Positions 1 to 7,558 of a stretch of DNA of 17,045 bases are shown piece by piece. Below the pieces are notes generated by a model. The model did no database searches. It had not been told where the DNA came from and saw only the letters and a program-made list of their open reading frames with translations. Each line of letters opens with the position of its first letter. Position 1 is the stretch's first letter. Origin of the DNA: CAYLHS01 sp964383535 (GTDB lineage: Bacteria > Actinomycetota > Acidimicrobiia > Spongiisociales > UBA4744); NCBI GenBank assembly GCA_964383535.1, contig CAYLHS010000048.1, forward strand, positions 1-17,045. The letters are read 5' to 3'. A program made the translations under genes and the position numbers.

Positions 1-67
1 GCGAGGGTATCGCGACGATTCCACCGCCGCACTCGCGTCGCTAACCTCCGCCGACGATGGAGCACAC

Positions 68-1351
68 ATGGCGATAGGCATCGGCGTTCTCGGAAGCGGC
101 ATTGTCGGCGGGGCGTTGCTTCGGCGCCTCATCGAGGACAGGCAGGCGTTGGGAGCGCGAACGGGGCTCGATCTCGAAGTGCGAAAGGTCGCGATCCGAT
201 CTCCGGAGAAGGCCCGTTCGTTTCCGATTCCGGGCCATCTCGTGACCACCGACGCGATGGAGGTGGTCAACGACCCTGGTGTGCAGCTGGTCGTCGAGGT
301 GATGGGTGGTTTGGAGCCTGCGGGCGAATTGGTGCGGACGGCGCTGCGCTCCGGCAAGGCAGTCGTCACCGCCAACAAGGAGCTGATGGCCGCTCGCGGG
401 TCCGAGTTGCTCGACGAGGCGGCGAAGACCGGCGTGTCGCTCCTGTTCGAAGCGTCGGTCGGCGGCGGGATTCCGATCATCCGTCCCTTGACCGAGACCC
501 TCGCGGGGGAGCCGTTGACGCGTGTGATGGGCATCGTGAACGGCACGACCAACTACCTGCTGACACGCATGACCGAAGACGGCGCCGAATTCGATGAGGC
601 GTTGGCGGAGGCTCAGAGAAAGGGATACGCAGAGGCCGACCCGACCGCCGACGTGTCGGGGGCCGACGCCGTCGCCAAGGCTGCGATCCTCGCAAGTCTG
701 GCGTTTGGGACGGTTGTCGATCCCGATCACGTGTACCGGGAGGGCATCGAGCACATCCAGACGGTCGACGTGGGCTACGCGTCCGATCTCGGCTACGTGC
801 TGAAGCTGCTCGCGATCGCCGACAAGGCGCCAGAAGGGATCACCGTGAGGGTTCATCCGACGCTGGTGCCGTCGGCGCATCCACTCGCCGCCATCAGGGG
901 TGTCGCGAACGCCGTGTTCGTGCAGGGTCCTGAGGTGGGAGAGTTGCTGTTCTCAGGGCCGGGAGCAGGCGGGGGACCCACAGCGACGGCAGTGCTCGGC
1001 GACGTCATCGACGCCGCCCGTGAGTTGCTCGCAGGTCCCAGAGTGACGCCTCGAGTCAGGTTCGGGCCCGGCCGGGTGCGGGCCTTCGAGGAGTCGACCA
1101 CCAAGTGGTACATCCGACTCAGAGTCGTCGACGCACCCGGTGTGCTCGCTGCGATCGCCGGAGCGTTCGGGGAGGCCGGGGTGAGCCTCAAGTCCGTCTG
1201 GCAGGAGGGCAGACAAGACGAGGCCACCCTGCTGATGATCACCCACGATGCCATCGAGGCGAATCTGCGCGCCGCGGTGTCGTCGATGGCAGACCTCGAT
1301 GTGGTGAGTGAGGTCGCAGCGACGATCCGTGTCCAGAGCGACGAACCGTGA
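68..1351 (+). CDS. hom: Homoserine dehydrogenase with C-terminal ACT domain
   Basis: Catalyses the NAD(P)H-dependent reduction of aspartate semialdehyde to homoserine, the branch point to threonine and methionine; cytosolic. The 427-residue product has an N-terminal Rossmann motif (GVLGSGIVGG, residues 6-15), the TANKE segment with Lys104, the FEASVGGGIPII and GIVNGTTNYLL segments (128-165), and the signature GYAEADPTADVSGADA (186-201) followed by the catalytic-type Lys204. Residues about 348-423 form an ACT domain (VVDAPGVLAAIAG), the usual site of threonine feedback in this family. Length is normal. The ATG at 68 is preceded by GGAG at 59-62. The stop overlaps the thrC start by 4 bp, so the two are probably translationally coupled. 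The Hom identity is very secure; threonine inhibition is inferred from the ACT domain. Confidence 0.97.
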   Translation: MAIGIGVLGSGIVGGALLRRLIEDRQALGARTGLDLEVRKVAIRSPEKARSFPIPGHLVTTDAMEVVNDPGVQLVVEVMGGLEPAGELVRTALRSGKAVVTANKELMAARGSELLDEAAKTGVSLLFEASVGGGIPIIRPLTETLAGEPLTRVMGIVNGTTNYLLTRMTEDGAEFDEALAEAQRKGYAEADPTADVSGADAVAKAAILASLAFGTVVDPDHVYREGIEHIQTVDVGYASDLGYVLKLLAIADKAPEGITVRVHPTLVPSAHPLAAIRGVANAVFVQGPEVGELLFSGPGAGGGPTATAVLGDVIDAARELLAGPRVTPRVRFGPGRVRAFEESTTKWYIRLRVVDAPGVLAAIAGAFGEAGVSLKSVWQEGRQDEATLLMITHDAIEANLRAAVSSMADLDVVSEVAATIRVQSDEP

Positions 1352-2661
1352 GGTATGTGTCGACGAGGGGCGGCGTCGCCGGCGCGACGTTCGAGGACGT
1401 GCTCCTCACCGGCCTGGCGTCCGACGGTGGCCTGTTCGTTCCGGAGTCGTGGCCCATTCTCGATGACGTTCCGGCCGACTACCCGGCCGTGGTGGCAACG
1501 ATTGCCGGCATGTTCGGGGCTGGTGAAGGCCTGGGGCAGCTCGCCGGGGAGACCTACGGGGTGTTTGACCGGCTCGTTCCGCTGACCGACCTTGGTGACG
1601 ATCGGCAGCTCCTCGAGCTGTTCTGGGGACCGACGTATGCATTCAAGGACTACGCCCTTCAGTGGCTGGGAAGGCTGATGGACAGGATGCTCGGCCGCCG
1701 AGGGGAGCGACTGCTCGTTCTGGGTGCGACGTCCGGTGACACTGGCTCGGCGGCGATCGCAGCGGTGGCCAGCCTCGCGTCGATCGACATCGTCGTGCTG
1801 CACCCTCACGGCAGGGTGTCGGAGGTACAGCGCCGACAGATGACGACGGTGACTGCACCGAACGTGCACAACGTCGCCGTCGAAGGAACCTTCGACGACT
1901 GCCAGCGGATCGTGAAGGCACTGCTCGCCGGGACCGGCAGGCCCGCATCGTCCTTCAACTCCATCAACTGGGTCCGAGTCATGGGACAGATCCCGTACTA
2001 CGCACACGCTGTTGCGTCCATCGGTGCAGAGGTCGATGTGGTCGTTCCGACGGGGAACTTCGGCAACGTCTATTCGGCATGGGTGGCGAGGCGAATGGGA
2101 GTTCCGATCCGGCGGCTGATCGTCGGTACCAACGCCAACAAGAGCGTCGTCAGATTCTTCGAGGACGGATCGATCGTGCCCGGCGAGGTGATTCCGACCG
2201 TCGCGCCGGCGATGGACATCCAGATCCCCTCCAACCTCGAGCGTCTCGTGTTCGAACTCGTCGACCGTGACGGGGAGCGAGTCATCGAGGCGATGGACGG
2301 AGGGGGCGTCTCCGGACTGGATCCCCAGCCTTTCGAGGCATATGCATTCGACGACACCCAGATCCTCGCGACGATGGCTGACGTCTATCGTCGGCACGGC
2401 CTTCAGGTGGACCCGCACACGGCCGTTGCGATCGCCGCGTCGGACGCTGCGTCACGCGACAGGCCAACAATCGTCGTGGGCACGGCCCACCCGGCGAAGT
2501 TCCCGGAGGCGGTCACTGCTGCGACCGGAGAAGCCCCGATCGCGCCGCCCCGTATCGCCCATGTGGCCGATCGGGAGGAGCATTTCACGGTTCTGCCGGC
2601 CTCGATCGACGCCATTGATCGCTTCATCACTTGGAAGATCGGCCGATACCCCGTACAATGA
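1348..2661 (+). CDS. thrC: Threonine synthase, long type, PLP-dependent
   Basis: Converts O-phosphohomoserine to threonine using pyridoxal phosphate. The GTG start lies inside the hom stop (GTGA overlap). The 437-residue product begins MRYVSTRGG, as in the long subfamily (Escherichia and Corynebacterium), and carries PTYAFKD with the PLP lysine at about Lys100, the ATSGDTGSAA loop (127-136), SFNSINWVRVMGQIPYY, and the phosphate-binding PTGNFGN. This differs from the short, roughly 360-residue threonine synthase of mycobacteria. Homoserine kinase (thrB), which makes its substrate and often follows thrC in Actinomycetota, is absent here; the next gene is rho. The last codons overlap a strong predicted promoter for rho. 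Identity is secure. Confidence 0.96.
   Translation: MRYVSTRGGVAGATFEDVLLTGLASDGGLFVPESWPILDDVPADYPAVVATIAGMFGAGEGLGQLAGETYGVFDRLVPLTDLGDDRQLLELFWGPTYAFKDYALQWLGRLMDRMLGRRGERLLVLGATSGDTGSAAIAAVASLASIDIVVLHPHGRVSEVQRRQMTTVTAPNVHNVAVEGTFDDCQRIVKALLAGTGRPASSFNSINWVRVMGQIPYYAHAVASIGAEVDVVVPTGNFGNVYSAWVARRMGVPIRRLIVGTNANKSVVRFFEDGSIVPGEVIPTVAPAMDIQIPSNLERLVFELVDRDGERVIEAMDGGGVSGLDPQPFEAYAFDDTQILATMADVYRRHGLQVDPHTAVAIAASDAASRDRPTIVVGTAHPAKFPEAVTAATGEAPIAPPRIAHVADREEHFTVLPASIDAIDRFITWKIGRYPVQ
2631..2659 (+). promoter_or_regulatory. Sigma70-type promoter for the rho operon
   Basis: TTGGAA at 2631-2636 and TACAAT at 2654-2659 are separated by exactly 17 bases, close to the housekeeping consensus. The site lies within the last codons of thrC, and the thrC stop begins at the final T of the -10. 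Transcription would start near 2666, giving a leader of about 105 nt before rho. It would uncouple rho-rpmE-DUF1385-prfA from threonine synthesis. Confidence 0.65.
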
Positions 2662-2671
2662 CGTCACACCC

Positions 2672-2698
2672 CCGGCGCACCAACGTTGGCCGCGCCGG
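2672..2698 (+). promoter_or_regulatory. Stable hairpin at the start of the rho leader
   Basis: CCGGCGC (2672-2678) pairs perfectly with GCGCCGG (2692-2698). The loop contains a 10-bp perfect palindrome, CCAACGTTGG (2680-2689). It begins about 6 nt after the predicted start of the rho transcript and 10 nt after the thrC stop. No U-run follows. It could end thrC transcripts, stabilise the rho mRNA 5' end, bind a dimeric regulator at the palindrome, or act in autogenous control of rho; the sequence does not decide. Confidence 0.45.
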
Positions 2699-2729
2699 AT
2701 CCCCAAGTCTCCTGATTCCTGGAGAACGT

Positions 2730-2757
2730 GTCGCCGAGTCTTTCTTTGACGGCTGAC
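2730..2757 (+). promoter_or_regulatory. Second hairpin next to the rho ribosome binding site
   Basis: GTC-GCCG (2730-2736) can pair with CGGC-T-GAC (2750-2757), giving 7 pairs with one bulged T around a 13-nt pyrimidine-rich loop. It ends one base before the rho Shine-Dalgarno GAAAGGA (2759-2765), so it could affect access to that site. Weaker than the hairpin at 2672-2698. Confidence 0.3.
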
Positions 2758-2769
2758 TGAAAGGATGAC

Positions 2770-4296
2770 ATGACCACCAGAGCGGAACTCCAAGAGAAGT
2801 CCGTGAAGGATCTCAGAACCATTGCAGCGGCGGTGGGAGTCGAGACCGATGGCCTCCAGAAGGCCAAACTCATCGACCAGATCTTGCATGCCGACGGTGT
2901 CACGGTCAGCACCGAACCACCCCCCATCGAACTGCCGGCAGCGTCGCCGGTGGGCGACACTCCTTTGGGAGAAGCGGCCAAGGACGAAGCGTCCGGTGCC
3001 TCCGATGACTCCAGCGATTCTGACACCTCCGGCGGCAGCTCCGGTGACACCTCTGACGACAGCTCCTCAGGCGACAGCTCTTACGACGATGGCGATCAAC
3101 GTCAGTACGACGGGTCCCGTGGGAAGCGTCGCCGCAGACGCTCCGGTGGGGGCCAGCCGCAGCAGCAGATCCCCGAGAGTGAGATGGAGGTCCGTGAGGG
3201 GATCCTCGACATCCTCCCGGAGGGGTACGGGTTCTTGAGAGTGACGGGATACCTCCCGGGCGAGATGGACGTCTACGTGTCCGCGAGCCAGATCCGCAAG
3301 TTCGGCCTGCGAAAGGGCGACAAGATCGATGGCCCGATCCGCCCACCCCGCTCCCAGGAGAAGTTCCCCGCGCTGACCCGCATCTTGAGCGTGAACGGGA
3401 TGACCGCCGACGAGGCGAGGGAACGCCCGAAGTTCTCGAAGCTCACGCCGCTGTTCCCCGATGTTCGGCTTCGCCTCGAAGTCGATGGCAATCCGAACCA
3501 CACACTTGCACGGATCATCGACCTCATCGCGCCGATCGGAAAGGGACAGCGAGGGCTGATCGTCTCCCCGCCCAAGGCAGGGAAGACGACCGTGCTGAAG
3601 GAGATCGCACACTCGATCGCGTCCAACAATCCTGAGTGCTATCTGATGGTCGTACTTGTCGATGAGCGTCCTGAAGAGGTCACCGACATGCAACGGTCGG
3701 TAAAGGGTGAGGTCGTGTATTCGACCTTCGACCGGCCCGCAGAGGAACACACGCAGGTATCCGATCTGGCCTTGGAGCGTGCAAAGCGACTTGTCGAGAT
3801 GGGCACCGACGTGGTCATTCTTCTCGATTCGATCACCCGGCTCGCGAGGGCACACAACCTGGCGACCCCGGCAAGCGGACGAATTCTGTCGGGTGGTGTC
3901 GACTCGACGGCGCTCTACCCGCCGAAGCGTTTCTTCGGCGCCGCCCGCAACATCGAAGAGGGCGGGAGCCTCACGATCATGGGCACGGCGCTCGTCGAGA
4001 CGGGATCGCGGATGGACGAGGTCATCTTCGAGGAGTTCAAGGGCACCGGCAACATGGAGCTGCGACTCGATCGTGGTCTCGCCGACCGGCGCATCTATCC
4101 TGCCGTCGACATTTCCCAGTCGGGAACACGCAAGGAAGAGTTGTTGTTCGACCGGTCAGAGCTTCTTCAGGTGTGGAAGCTGCGTAGAGTGCTCCTGGCC
4201 CTCGAGCCCGGTGCGGCTCTCGAGTTGCTGATCGACCGGTTGAAGACAACGAAATCGAACTCGGACTTCCTGGCCGAGGTGGCCAGGAATACGTAG
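2770..4296 (+). CDS. rho: Transcription termination factor Rho with a Ser/Asp-rich insertion
   Basis: Hexameric RNA-dependent ATPase/translocase that ends transcription. The 508-residue product starts with a helical Rho N-domain (about 1-43, SVKDLRTIAAAVGV), then a low-complexity linker (about 45-135) that is strongly acidic and Ser-rich at 72-109 and switches to a basic KRRRRR block at 119-124. The cold-shock-like RNA-binding domain follows (about 140-215, ILPEGYGFLR). The ATPase core has Walker A PPKAGKT (267-273), VDERPEEVTDM, and Walker B VVILLDSITR with Asp353. N-terminal insertions are typical of actinobacterial Rho, but this one is acidic first and basic second. The ATG at 2770 has GAAAGGA 4 nt upstream. 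First gene of the rho-rpmE-DUF1385-prfA group. Identity is very secure. Confidence 0.97.
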   Translation: MTTRAELQEKSVKDLRTIAAAVGVETDGLQKAKLIDQILHADGVTVSTEPPPIELPAASPVGDTPLGEAAKDEASGASDDSSDSDTSGGSSGDTSDDSSSGDSSYDDGDQRQYDGSRGKRRRRRSGGGQPQQQIPESEMEVREGILDILPEGYGFLRVTGYLPGEMDVYVSASQIRKFGLRKGDKIDGPIRPPRSQEKFPALTRILSVNGMTADEARERPKFSKLTPLFPDVRLRLEVDGNPNHTLARIIDLIAPIGKGQRGLIVSPPKAGKTTVLKEIAHSIASNNPECYLMVVLVDERPEEVTDMQRSVKGEVVYSTFDRPAEEHTQVSDLALERAKRLVEMGTDVVILLDSITRLARAHNLATPASGRILSGGVDSTALYPPKRFFGAARNIEEGGSLTIMGTALVETGSRMDEVIFEEFKGTGNMELRLDRGLADRRIYPAVDISQSGTRKEELLFDRSELLQVWKLRRVLLALEPGAALELLIDRLKTTKSNSDFLAEVARNT

Positions 4297-4305
4297 GAGG
4301 AGATG

Positions 4306-4539
4306 GTGAAAGCAGGTATCCACCCGAACTATGTGGACACGAAGGTCACGTGTTCGTGTGGGAACACGTTCATGACCAGGTCCACGAAGCCTGAGATGCA
4401 TGTAGATCTCTGCAACGAGTGCCATCCGTTCTTCACGGGCCGTCAGAAGCTCGTTGACACCGGCGGTCGGGTCGAGCGCTTCCAGAAGCGGTACGGCCGC
4501 AAGAGCTTCACCAGCTCCAGCAGCACCGACTCCGAGTAG
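4306..4539 (+). CDS. rpmE: Large-subunit ribosomal protein bL31, zinc-binding form
   Basis: Bridging protein of the 50S subunit. The product has the conserved IHPNY start, and four cysteines in the L31 arrangement (CSC near the N-terminus, CNEC-HPFFTGRQK later) mark the zinc-binding (C+) form rather than the zinc-independent paralogue. The C-terminus is a Ser-rich tail. I chose GTG 4306 over ATG 4303: AGGAGG at 4295-4300 is then 5 nt away, and the family usually starts M-K-x-x-IHP; the alternative adds one residue. It follows the rho stop by 9 nt, a common actinobacterial arrangement. The C+ form suggests expression when zinc is plentiful (family knowledge). Confidence 0.95.
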   Translation: MKAGIHPNYVDTKVTCSCGNTFMTRSTKPEMHVDLCNECHPFFTGRQKLVDTGGRVERFQKRYGRKSFTSSSSTDSE

Positions 4540-4548
4540 CGGGGTCGA

Positions 4549-5487
4549 GTGAGTCGATCTCCCGGCGCCACCGTCGGCGGACAAGCCGTCATCGAAGGCG
4601 TGATGATGCGCGCCCCCAACCGGTGGGCGATCGCAGTACGTCTCCCTTCGGGGTCGATCGAGTGCGAGACGAACGATCTGCCCCGCCTGTCGTCACGGTC
4701 CCGTGTCGCGAGGGTGCCGTTCATCAGAGGCATCCTGGTTCTCTACGAATCGCTCGCCCTCGGATTCAAGGCGCTGAGCTGGTCGGCGCAGAAGGCTGTC
4801 GACGACGAGGAAGAGGAACTGACAGGCTTCCAGCTTGCAGGCACGATCACGCTGTCCGTCGTGGCAGTCCTCGCGATCTTCATCCTCGCTCCTCTCGGAG
4901 TCGCGAAGCTGCTCTCCCCACTGCTTGGCGGATCGTCGTTCGCGTTCAATCTCGTCGACGGCATCGTCCGTGGACTGCTCTTCATCGGGTACGTGTGGGC
5001 AATCGGTCGTTCGAAGGAGATCAAACGCGTCTTCGAATACCACGGCGCGGAGCACCAGACGATCCACGCGTATGAGGCTGGCCAGGCGCTCACCGTCGAG
5101 AACATCCAGACCCATCCGCCCGAGCATCCACGGTGCGGGACCAACTTCCTGCTCATCGTCGTGTTGCTCGCGCTCATCGTCTTCACTCTGATCGGGAGAG
5201 ATGTCCCGTGGCTGTGGCTGATCGGCTCCCGGATTCTGCTGATCCCCGTGATCGCAGGCCTCGCCTACGAGATCCTCAGGTTCTCGGGACTGCACGGAGG
5301 AGAGGCCCTTGGCCGCTTCCTTGCCGCACCGGGACTGTGGCTTCAGAAACTCACGACGTCGCACCCATCTGACGATCAGGTGGAGGTGGCGGTCACGTCG
5401 CTGCTCGCTGCGCTCACCGAAGAGGAAGTGGAAGAAGTCAAGGCCCGAGGCCCCGTCTGCCCGGCCGCACTGCGCGCCGTGGAGTGA
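4549..5487 (+). CDS. DUF1385 (YqhQ-like) integral membrane protein
   Basis: A family of unknown function, widespread in Gram-positive bacteria and related to B. subtilis YqhQ. The 312-residue product has the family N-terminus GGQAVIEGVMMR (10-21), FIRGILVLYESLALG (58-72), a conserved FEYHGAEHQTIHAYE block (162-176) and HPRCGTNFLL (193-202). Hydrophobic segments at about 98-120, 131-153, 199-216 and 220-240 suggest four membrane spans. The His/Glu/Cys-rich blocks between them look like a metal or catalytic site, but no reaction is established. The C-terminal 40 residues are soluble and acidic. Start GTG 4549 gives the expected family N-terminus. It lies 9 nt after rpmE and 1 nt before prfA, so it is almost certainly co-transcribed with translation genes. 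Family call secure, function unknown. Confidence 0.9.
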   Translation: MSRSPGATVGGQAVIEGVMMRAPNRWAIAVRLPSGSIECETNDLPRLSSRSRVARVPFIRGILVLYESLALGFKALSWSAQKAVDDEEEELTGFQLAGTITLSVVAVLAIFILAPLGVAKLLSPLLGGSSFAFNLVDGIVRGLLFIGYVWAIGRSKEIKRVFEYHGAEHQTIHAYEAGQALTVENIQTHPPEHPRCGTNFLLIVVLLALIVFTLIGRDVPWLWLIGSRILLIPVIAGLAYEILRFSGLHGGEALGRFLAAPGLWLQKLTTSHPSDDQVEVAVTSLLAALTEEEVEEVKARGPVCPAALRAVE

Positions 5488-5488
5488 C

Positions 5489-6568
5489 ATGGATACCAGA
5501 CTGAGCGACCGGCTGGAAGAGATCAGGAAGGCCTACGAGGACGTCGAGGTCAAGCTCGCCGATCCCGACTCCATGAGCGACAGGGACGCCTACGCCGAAC
5601 TGGCCAGGCGCCACTCGGAGCTCCGCAGGATCATCGAGCAGTACGACGCGTTCCTCGCGGCATCCGCGGAGGCCGGCGACGCGGACGAGCTTGCAGCCGA
5701 GGAAACCGATCCAAACACCGCCCAGCAATTCCGACAGCTCGCGGCCGAACGGCGCAGCGACATGGAGCGTCTCGAAGAGAAGCTGCACCTGGCACTTGTT
5801 CCGACAGATCCCAACGACGAGAAGGACGTGATCGTCGAGATCCGATCCGCGGCGGGAGGCGATGAAGCCGCGTTGTGGGCGGGAGACCTCCAGCAGATGT
5901 ATCAGGCGTTCGCCGAAGGCCAGGGATTCAAGGTGGAGACGCTCGAGGTGTCGCCGTCGGAGGGCGGTGGGTTCAAGGAGGCAATCTTCTCGGTGAAGGG
6001 GCAGGGCGCGTACTCGAAACTCAAGTACGAAGCCGGCGTCCACCGGGTACAGCGGGTCCCACAGACGGAATCGCAGGGGCGCGTCCACACGTCCACGGCG
6101 ACGGTCGCTGTCCTTCCCGAAGCCGAAGAGATAGAGGTGGAGATCGACCCCGCCGATGTTCGAGTCGATGTCTACCGCTCGACGGGCCCCGGAGGACAGT
6201 CGGTGAACACCACCGATTCGGCGGTGCGACTCACCCACCTGCCGACGGGCCTCGTCGTGAGCTGCCAGGACGAGAAGTCGCAACTCCAGAACAAGGACAA
6301 AGCGTTCCGGATCCTCAGGGCTCGGCTGTACCAGCTCCAGTTGGAGGCGCAACACTCCGAGATCGCCGGGGCTCGTCGCGCCCAGGTGGGAACCGGCGGG
6401 CGGTCGGAGAAGATCCGCACGTACAACTTCAAGGAGAACCGGGTCACCGACCACAGGATCGGGCTCACGATCAAGCGATTGCCACAGATCCTCCAAGGCG
6501 ACCTTGAAGACTTCGTTGACGCACTCGCCGCCGACGAGCAGGCTCGCCGGCTCGCCGAAGGCAACTAG
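5489..6568 (+). CDS. prfA: Peptide chain release factor 1
   Basis: Recognises UAA/UAG stop codons and triggers peptidyl-tRNA hydrolysis on the ribosome. The 359-residue protein (normal length) has the coiled N-terminal domain 1 (1-100), SAAGGDEAALWAGDL (120-134), the stop-codon-recognising PxT motif as PQT (191-193) within HRVQRVPQTESQGR, and the catalytic GGQ at 235-237 in GPGGQSVNTTDSAVR. The PxT motif, not RF2-type SPF, identifies it as RF1. The frame stays open upstream into the DUF1385 gene, but ATG 5489 gives the standard N-terminus and follows the previous stop by 1 nt. The modifying enzyme PrmC is the next gene, the usual pairing. Confidence 0.97.
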   Translation: MDTRLSDRLEEIRKAYEDVEVKLADPDSMSDRDAYAELARRHSELRRIIEQYDAFLAASAEAGDADELAAEETDPNTAQQFRQLAAERRSDMERLEEKLHLALVPTDPNDEKDVIVEIRSAAGGDEAALWAGDLQQMYQAFAEGQGFKVETLEVSPSEGGGFKEAIFSVKGQGAYSKLKYEAGVHRVQRVPQTESQGRVHTSTATVAVLPEAEEIEVEIDPADVRVDVYRSTGPGGQSVNTTDSAVRLTHLPTGLVVSCQDEKSQLQNKDKAFRILRARLYQLQLEAQHSEIAGARRAQVGTGGRSEKIRTYNFKENRVTDHRIGLTIKRLPQILQGDLEDFVDALAADEQARRLAEGN

Positions 6569-6597
6569 GGCTCGTTGGGAGCCGGCGGGCTTCCAAA

Positions 6598-6688
6598 GAC
6601 CGTACCTCGTGGCTTGTACTTCGTACGGTCGCCCCGGGCTCCCGGGCGCCTTCGGTTGCGTACGAAGTACGAAATACGAAGTACGAAA
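6598..6688 (+). repeat. Inverted and heptad repeat element in the prfA-prmC gap
   Basis: The 140-nt gap holds three nested structures. GACCGTAC (6598-6605) is the perfect reverse complement of GTACGGTC (6623-6630). GTACTTCGTACG (6616-6627) is the perfect 12-bp reverse complement of CGTACGAAGTAC (6659-6670). Because 6623-6627 is shared, the two hairpins exclude each other. Between the long arms lies CCCGGG-ct-CCCGGG (6633-6646). The right arm continues into four exact 7-bp tandem units TACGAAR (6661-6688), ending 8 nt before the predicted prmC -10. A weak hairpin (6569-6573 with 6579-6583) directly follows the prfA stop. Confidence 0.7.
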
Positions 6689-6695
6689 CTCGCAG

Positions 6696-6701
6696 TACCG
6701 T
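6696..6701 (+). promoter_or_regulatory. Predicted -10 element for leaderless prmC
   Basis: TACCGT is followed by G and lies 7 nt before ATG 6709, so transcription would start at or next to the start codon. There is no Shine-Dalgarno sequence before either possible start. No clear -35 is seen; the expected position falls inside the TACGAAR heptad array. Prediction by eye. Confidence 0.4.
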
Positions 6702-6708
6702 GTTCCCC

Positions 6709-7524
6709 ATGACCTCCGACCTGCTCGATGTCGACCTTCCTCGGCACGAGGCCGAACGGCTGCTGATGGTGGCGACGAAACGACCCCGTGCCGGGTTGTA
6801 CGCTGCCGACCCGACCGCCGAGCAGCTCAACCGGTACCGGTCGCTGGTTGCCAGACGCCTGAAAGCTGAGCCGCTCCAGTATCTCGAGGGGAGCATCCCG
6901 TTTGGACCCGTCGAGGTGCGGGTCGATGAACGAGCCTTGATCCCTCGGCCGGAGACCGAGTACCTGTGGGACCAGGCGGTTGCCGCCCTCGGCGATGCCG
7001 GTCCTGGAACACGGATCGTCGACTTGTGCACGGGATCCGGCGCGCTGGCCCTCGCGTTGAAGGCACGGTTCCCGGCTGCGCAGGTGCTCGGGGCGGACCT
7101 GTCCGAGGAGGCGCTCGCTCTGGCGGCCGAGAACGGCGAGTTCAACGATCTCGAAGTCGAGTGGTGCAAGGGGGACCTGTTCGACGCGCTCCCTGAGCGC
7201 TTGAAGGGAAGGGTCGATCTCATCGTGACCAACCCACCGTACGTATCGGCGGGGGAGTACACGACACTTGCGGCCGAGATCCGGCTGTACGAGCCGAAAC
7301 AGGCACTGGTCGCCGGGGAGCAGGGCGACGAGGTGCTCGAACGGATCGCCGAGGAGGTCTACTGGTGGTTGGGCACCGGCGGGTGGTTGTTCTGTGAGAT
7401 CGGTGAGTCGCAGGCCGAAAGGGCACGGGAGCTGTTCGGCGGATGGCTGTTCTGTGAGGTACGGGATGATCTCGCGGGTAGACCGAGGGTGCTCGTGGGC
7501 CGCAAGGGCGCCCGCTGCTGCTGA
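6709..7524 (+). CDS. prmC: Release factor glutamine N5-methyltransferase
   Basis: Methylates the glutamine of the GGQ motif in release factors, using S-adenosylmethionine. The 271-residue product has an N-terminal helical substrate-binding domain (1-75), IPRPETE (78-84), SAM motif I VDLCTGSGALAL (104-115), the acidic motif GADLS (128-132), and the catalytic NPPY at 175-178 followed by VSAGEY. It ends with the typical DLAGRPRVLVGRK plus an extra GARCC. GTG 6700 would add three residues; ATG 6709 fits a leaderless start. The last 49 bases of the gene belong to a repeat that recurs in imperfect form at 8144-8202. It lies downstream of its substrate gene prfA, as is usual. Confidence 0.95.
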   Translation: MTSDLLDVDLPRHEAERLLMVATKRPRAGLYAADPTAEQLNRYRSLVARRLKAEPLQYLEGSIPFGPVEVRVDERALIPRPETEYLWDQAVAALGDAGPGTRIVDLCTGSGALALALKARFPAAQVLGADLSEEALALAAENGEFNDLEVEWCKGDLFDALPERLKGRVDLIVTNPPYVSAGEYTTLAAEIRLYEPKQALVAGEQGDEVLERIAEEVYWWLGTGGWLFCEIGESQAERARELFGGWLFCEVRDDLAGRPRVLVGRKGARCC

Positions 7525-7535
7525 TGTTTCTGGCG
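7476..7535 (+). repeat. Direct repeat copy 1, over the prmC 3' end
   Basis: About 60 bases covering the last 16 codons of prmC and 11 bases beyond align with 8144-8202 at a constant offset of 668 bases, with a few substitutions and one indel near the end. The core GTGCTCGTGGGCCGCAAGGG is identical in both. Confidence 0.75.
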
Positions 7536-7546
7536 GTGGCGGATCA

Positions 7547-7552
7547 TACGAT
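7547..7552 (+). promoter_or_regulatory. Predicted -10 element for the leaderless SprT-like gene
   Basis: TACGAT followed by G, 6 nt before ATG 7559. As with prmC there is no Shine-Dalgarno sequence, and the spacing suits a leaderless transcript. No convincing -35. Confidence 0.4.
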
Positions 7553-7558
7553 GGCCTC

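Noticed and set aside
3..44. Possible C-terminal end (13 codons then TAA at 42-44) of an upstream gene such as lysA
   Set aside because: Too short to recognise; another frame is also open here, so no gene can be supported.
42..47. TAACCT as a -10 for hom
   Set aside because: It fits TANNNT, but there is no convincing -35 and hom may be read from an upstream gene outside the window.
853..2418. 521-codon minus-strand open frame opposite hom and thrC
   Set aside because: It lies entirely opposite two strongly supported enzymes and shows no motif; high GC leaves antisense frames open.
6059..6067. PQT instead of PAT in the RF1 stop-recognition loop
   Set aside because: The middle residue of the RF1 PxT motif varies among bacteria; not a sign of altered decoding.
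6661..6688. CRISPR-like array
   Set aside because: The units are 7 bp with no spacers and no cas genes are nearby; it is a simple tandem array.
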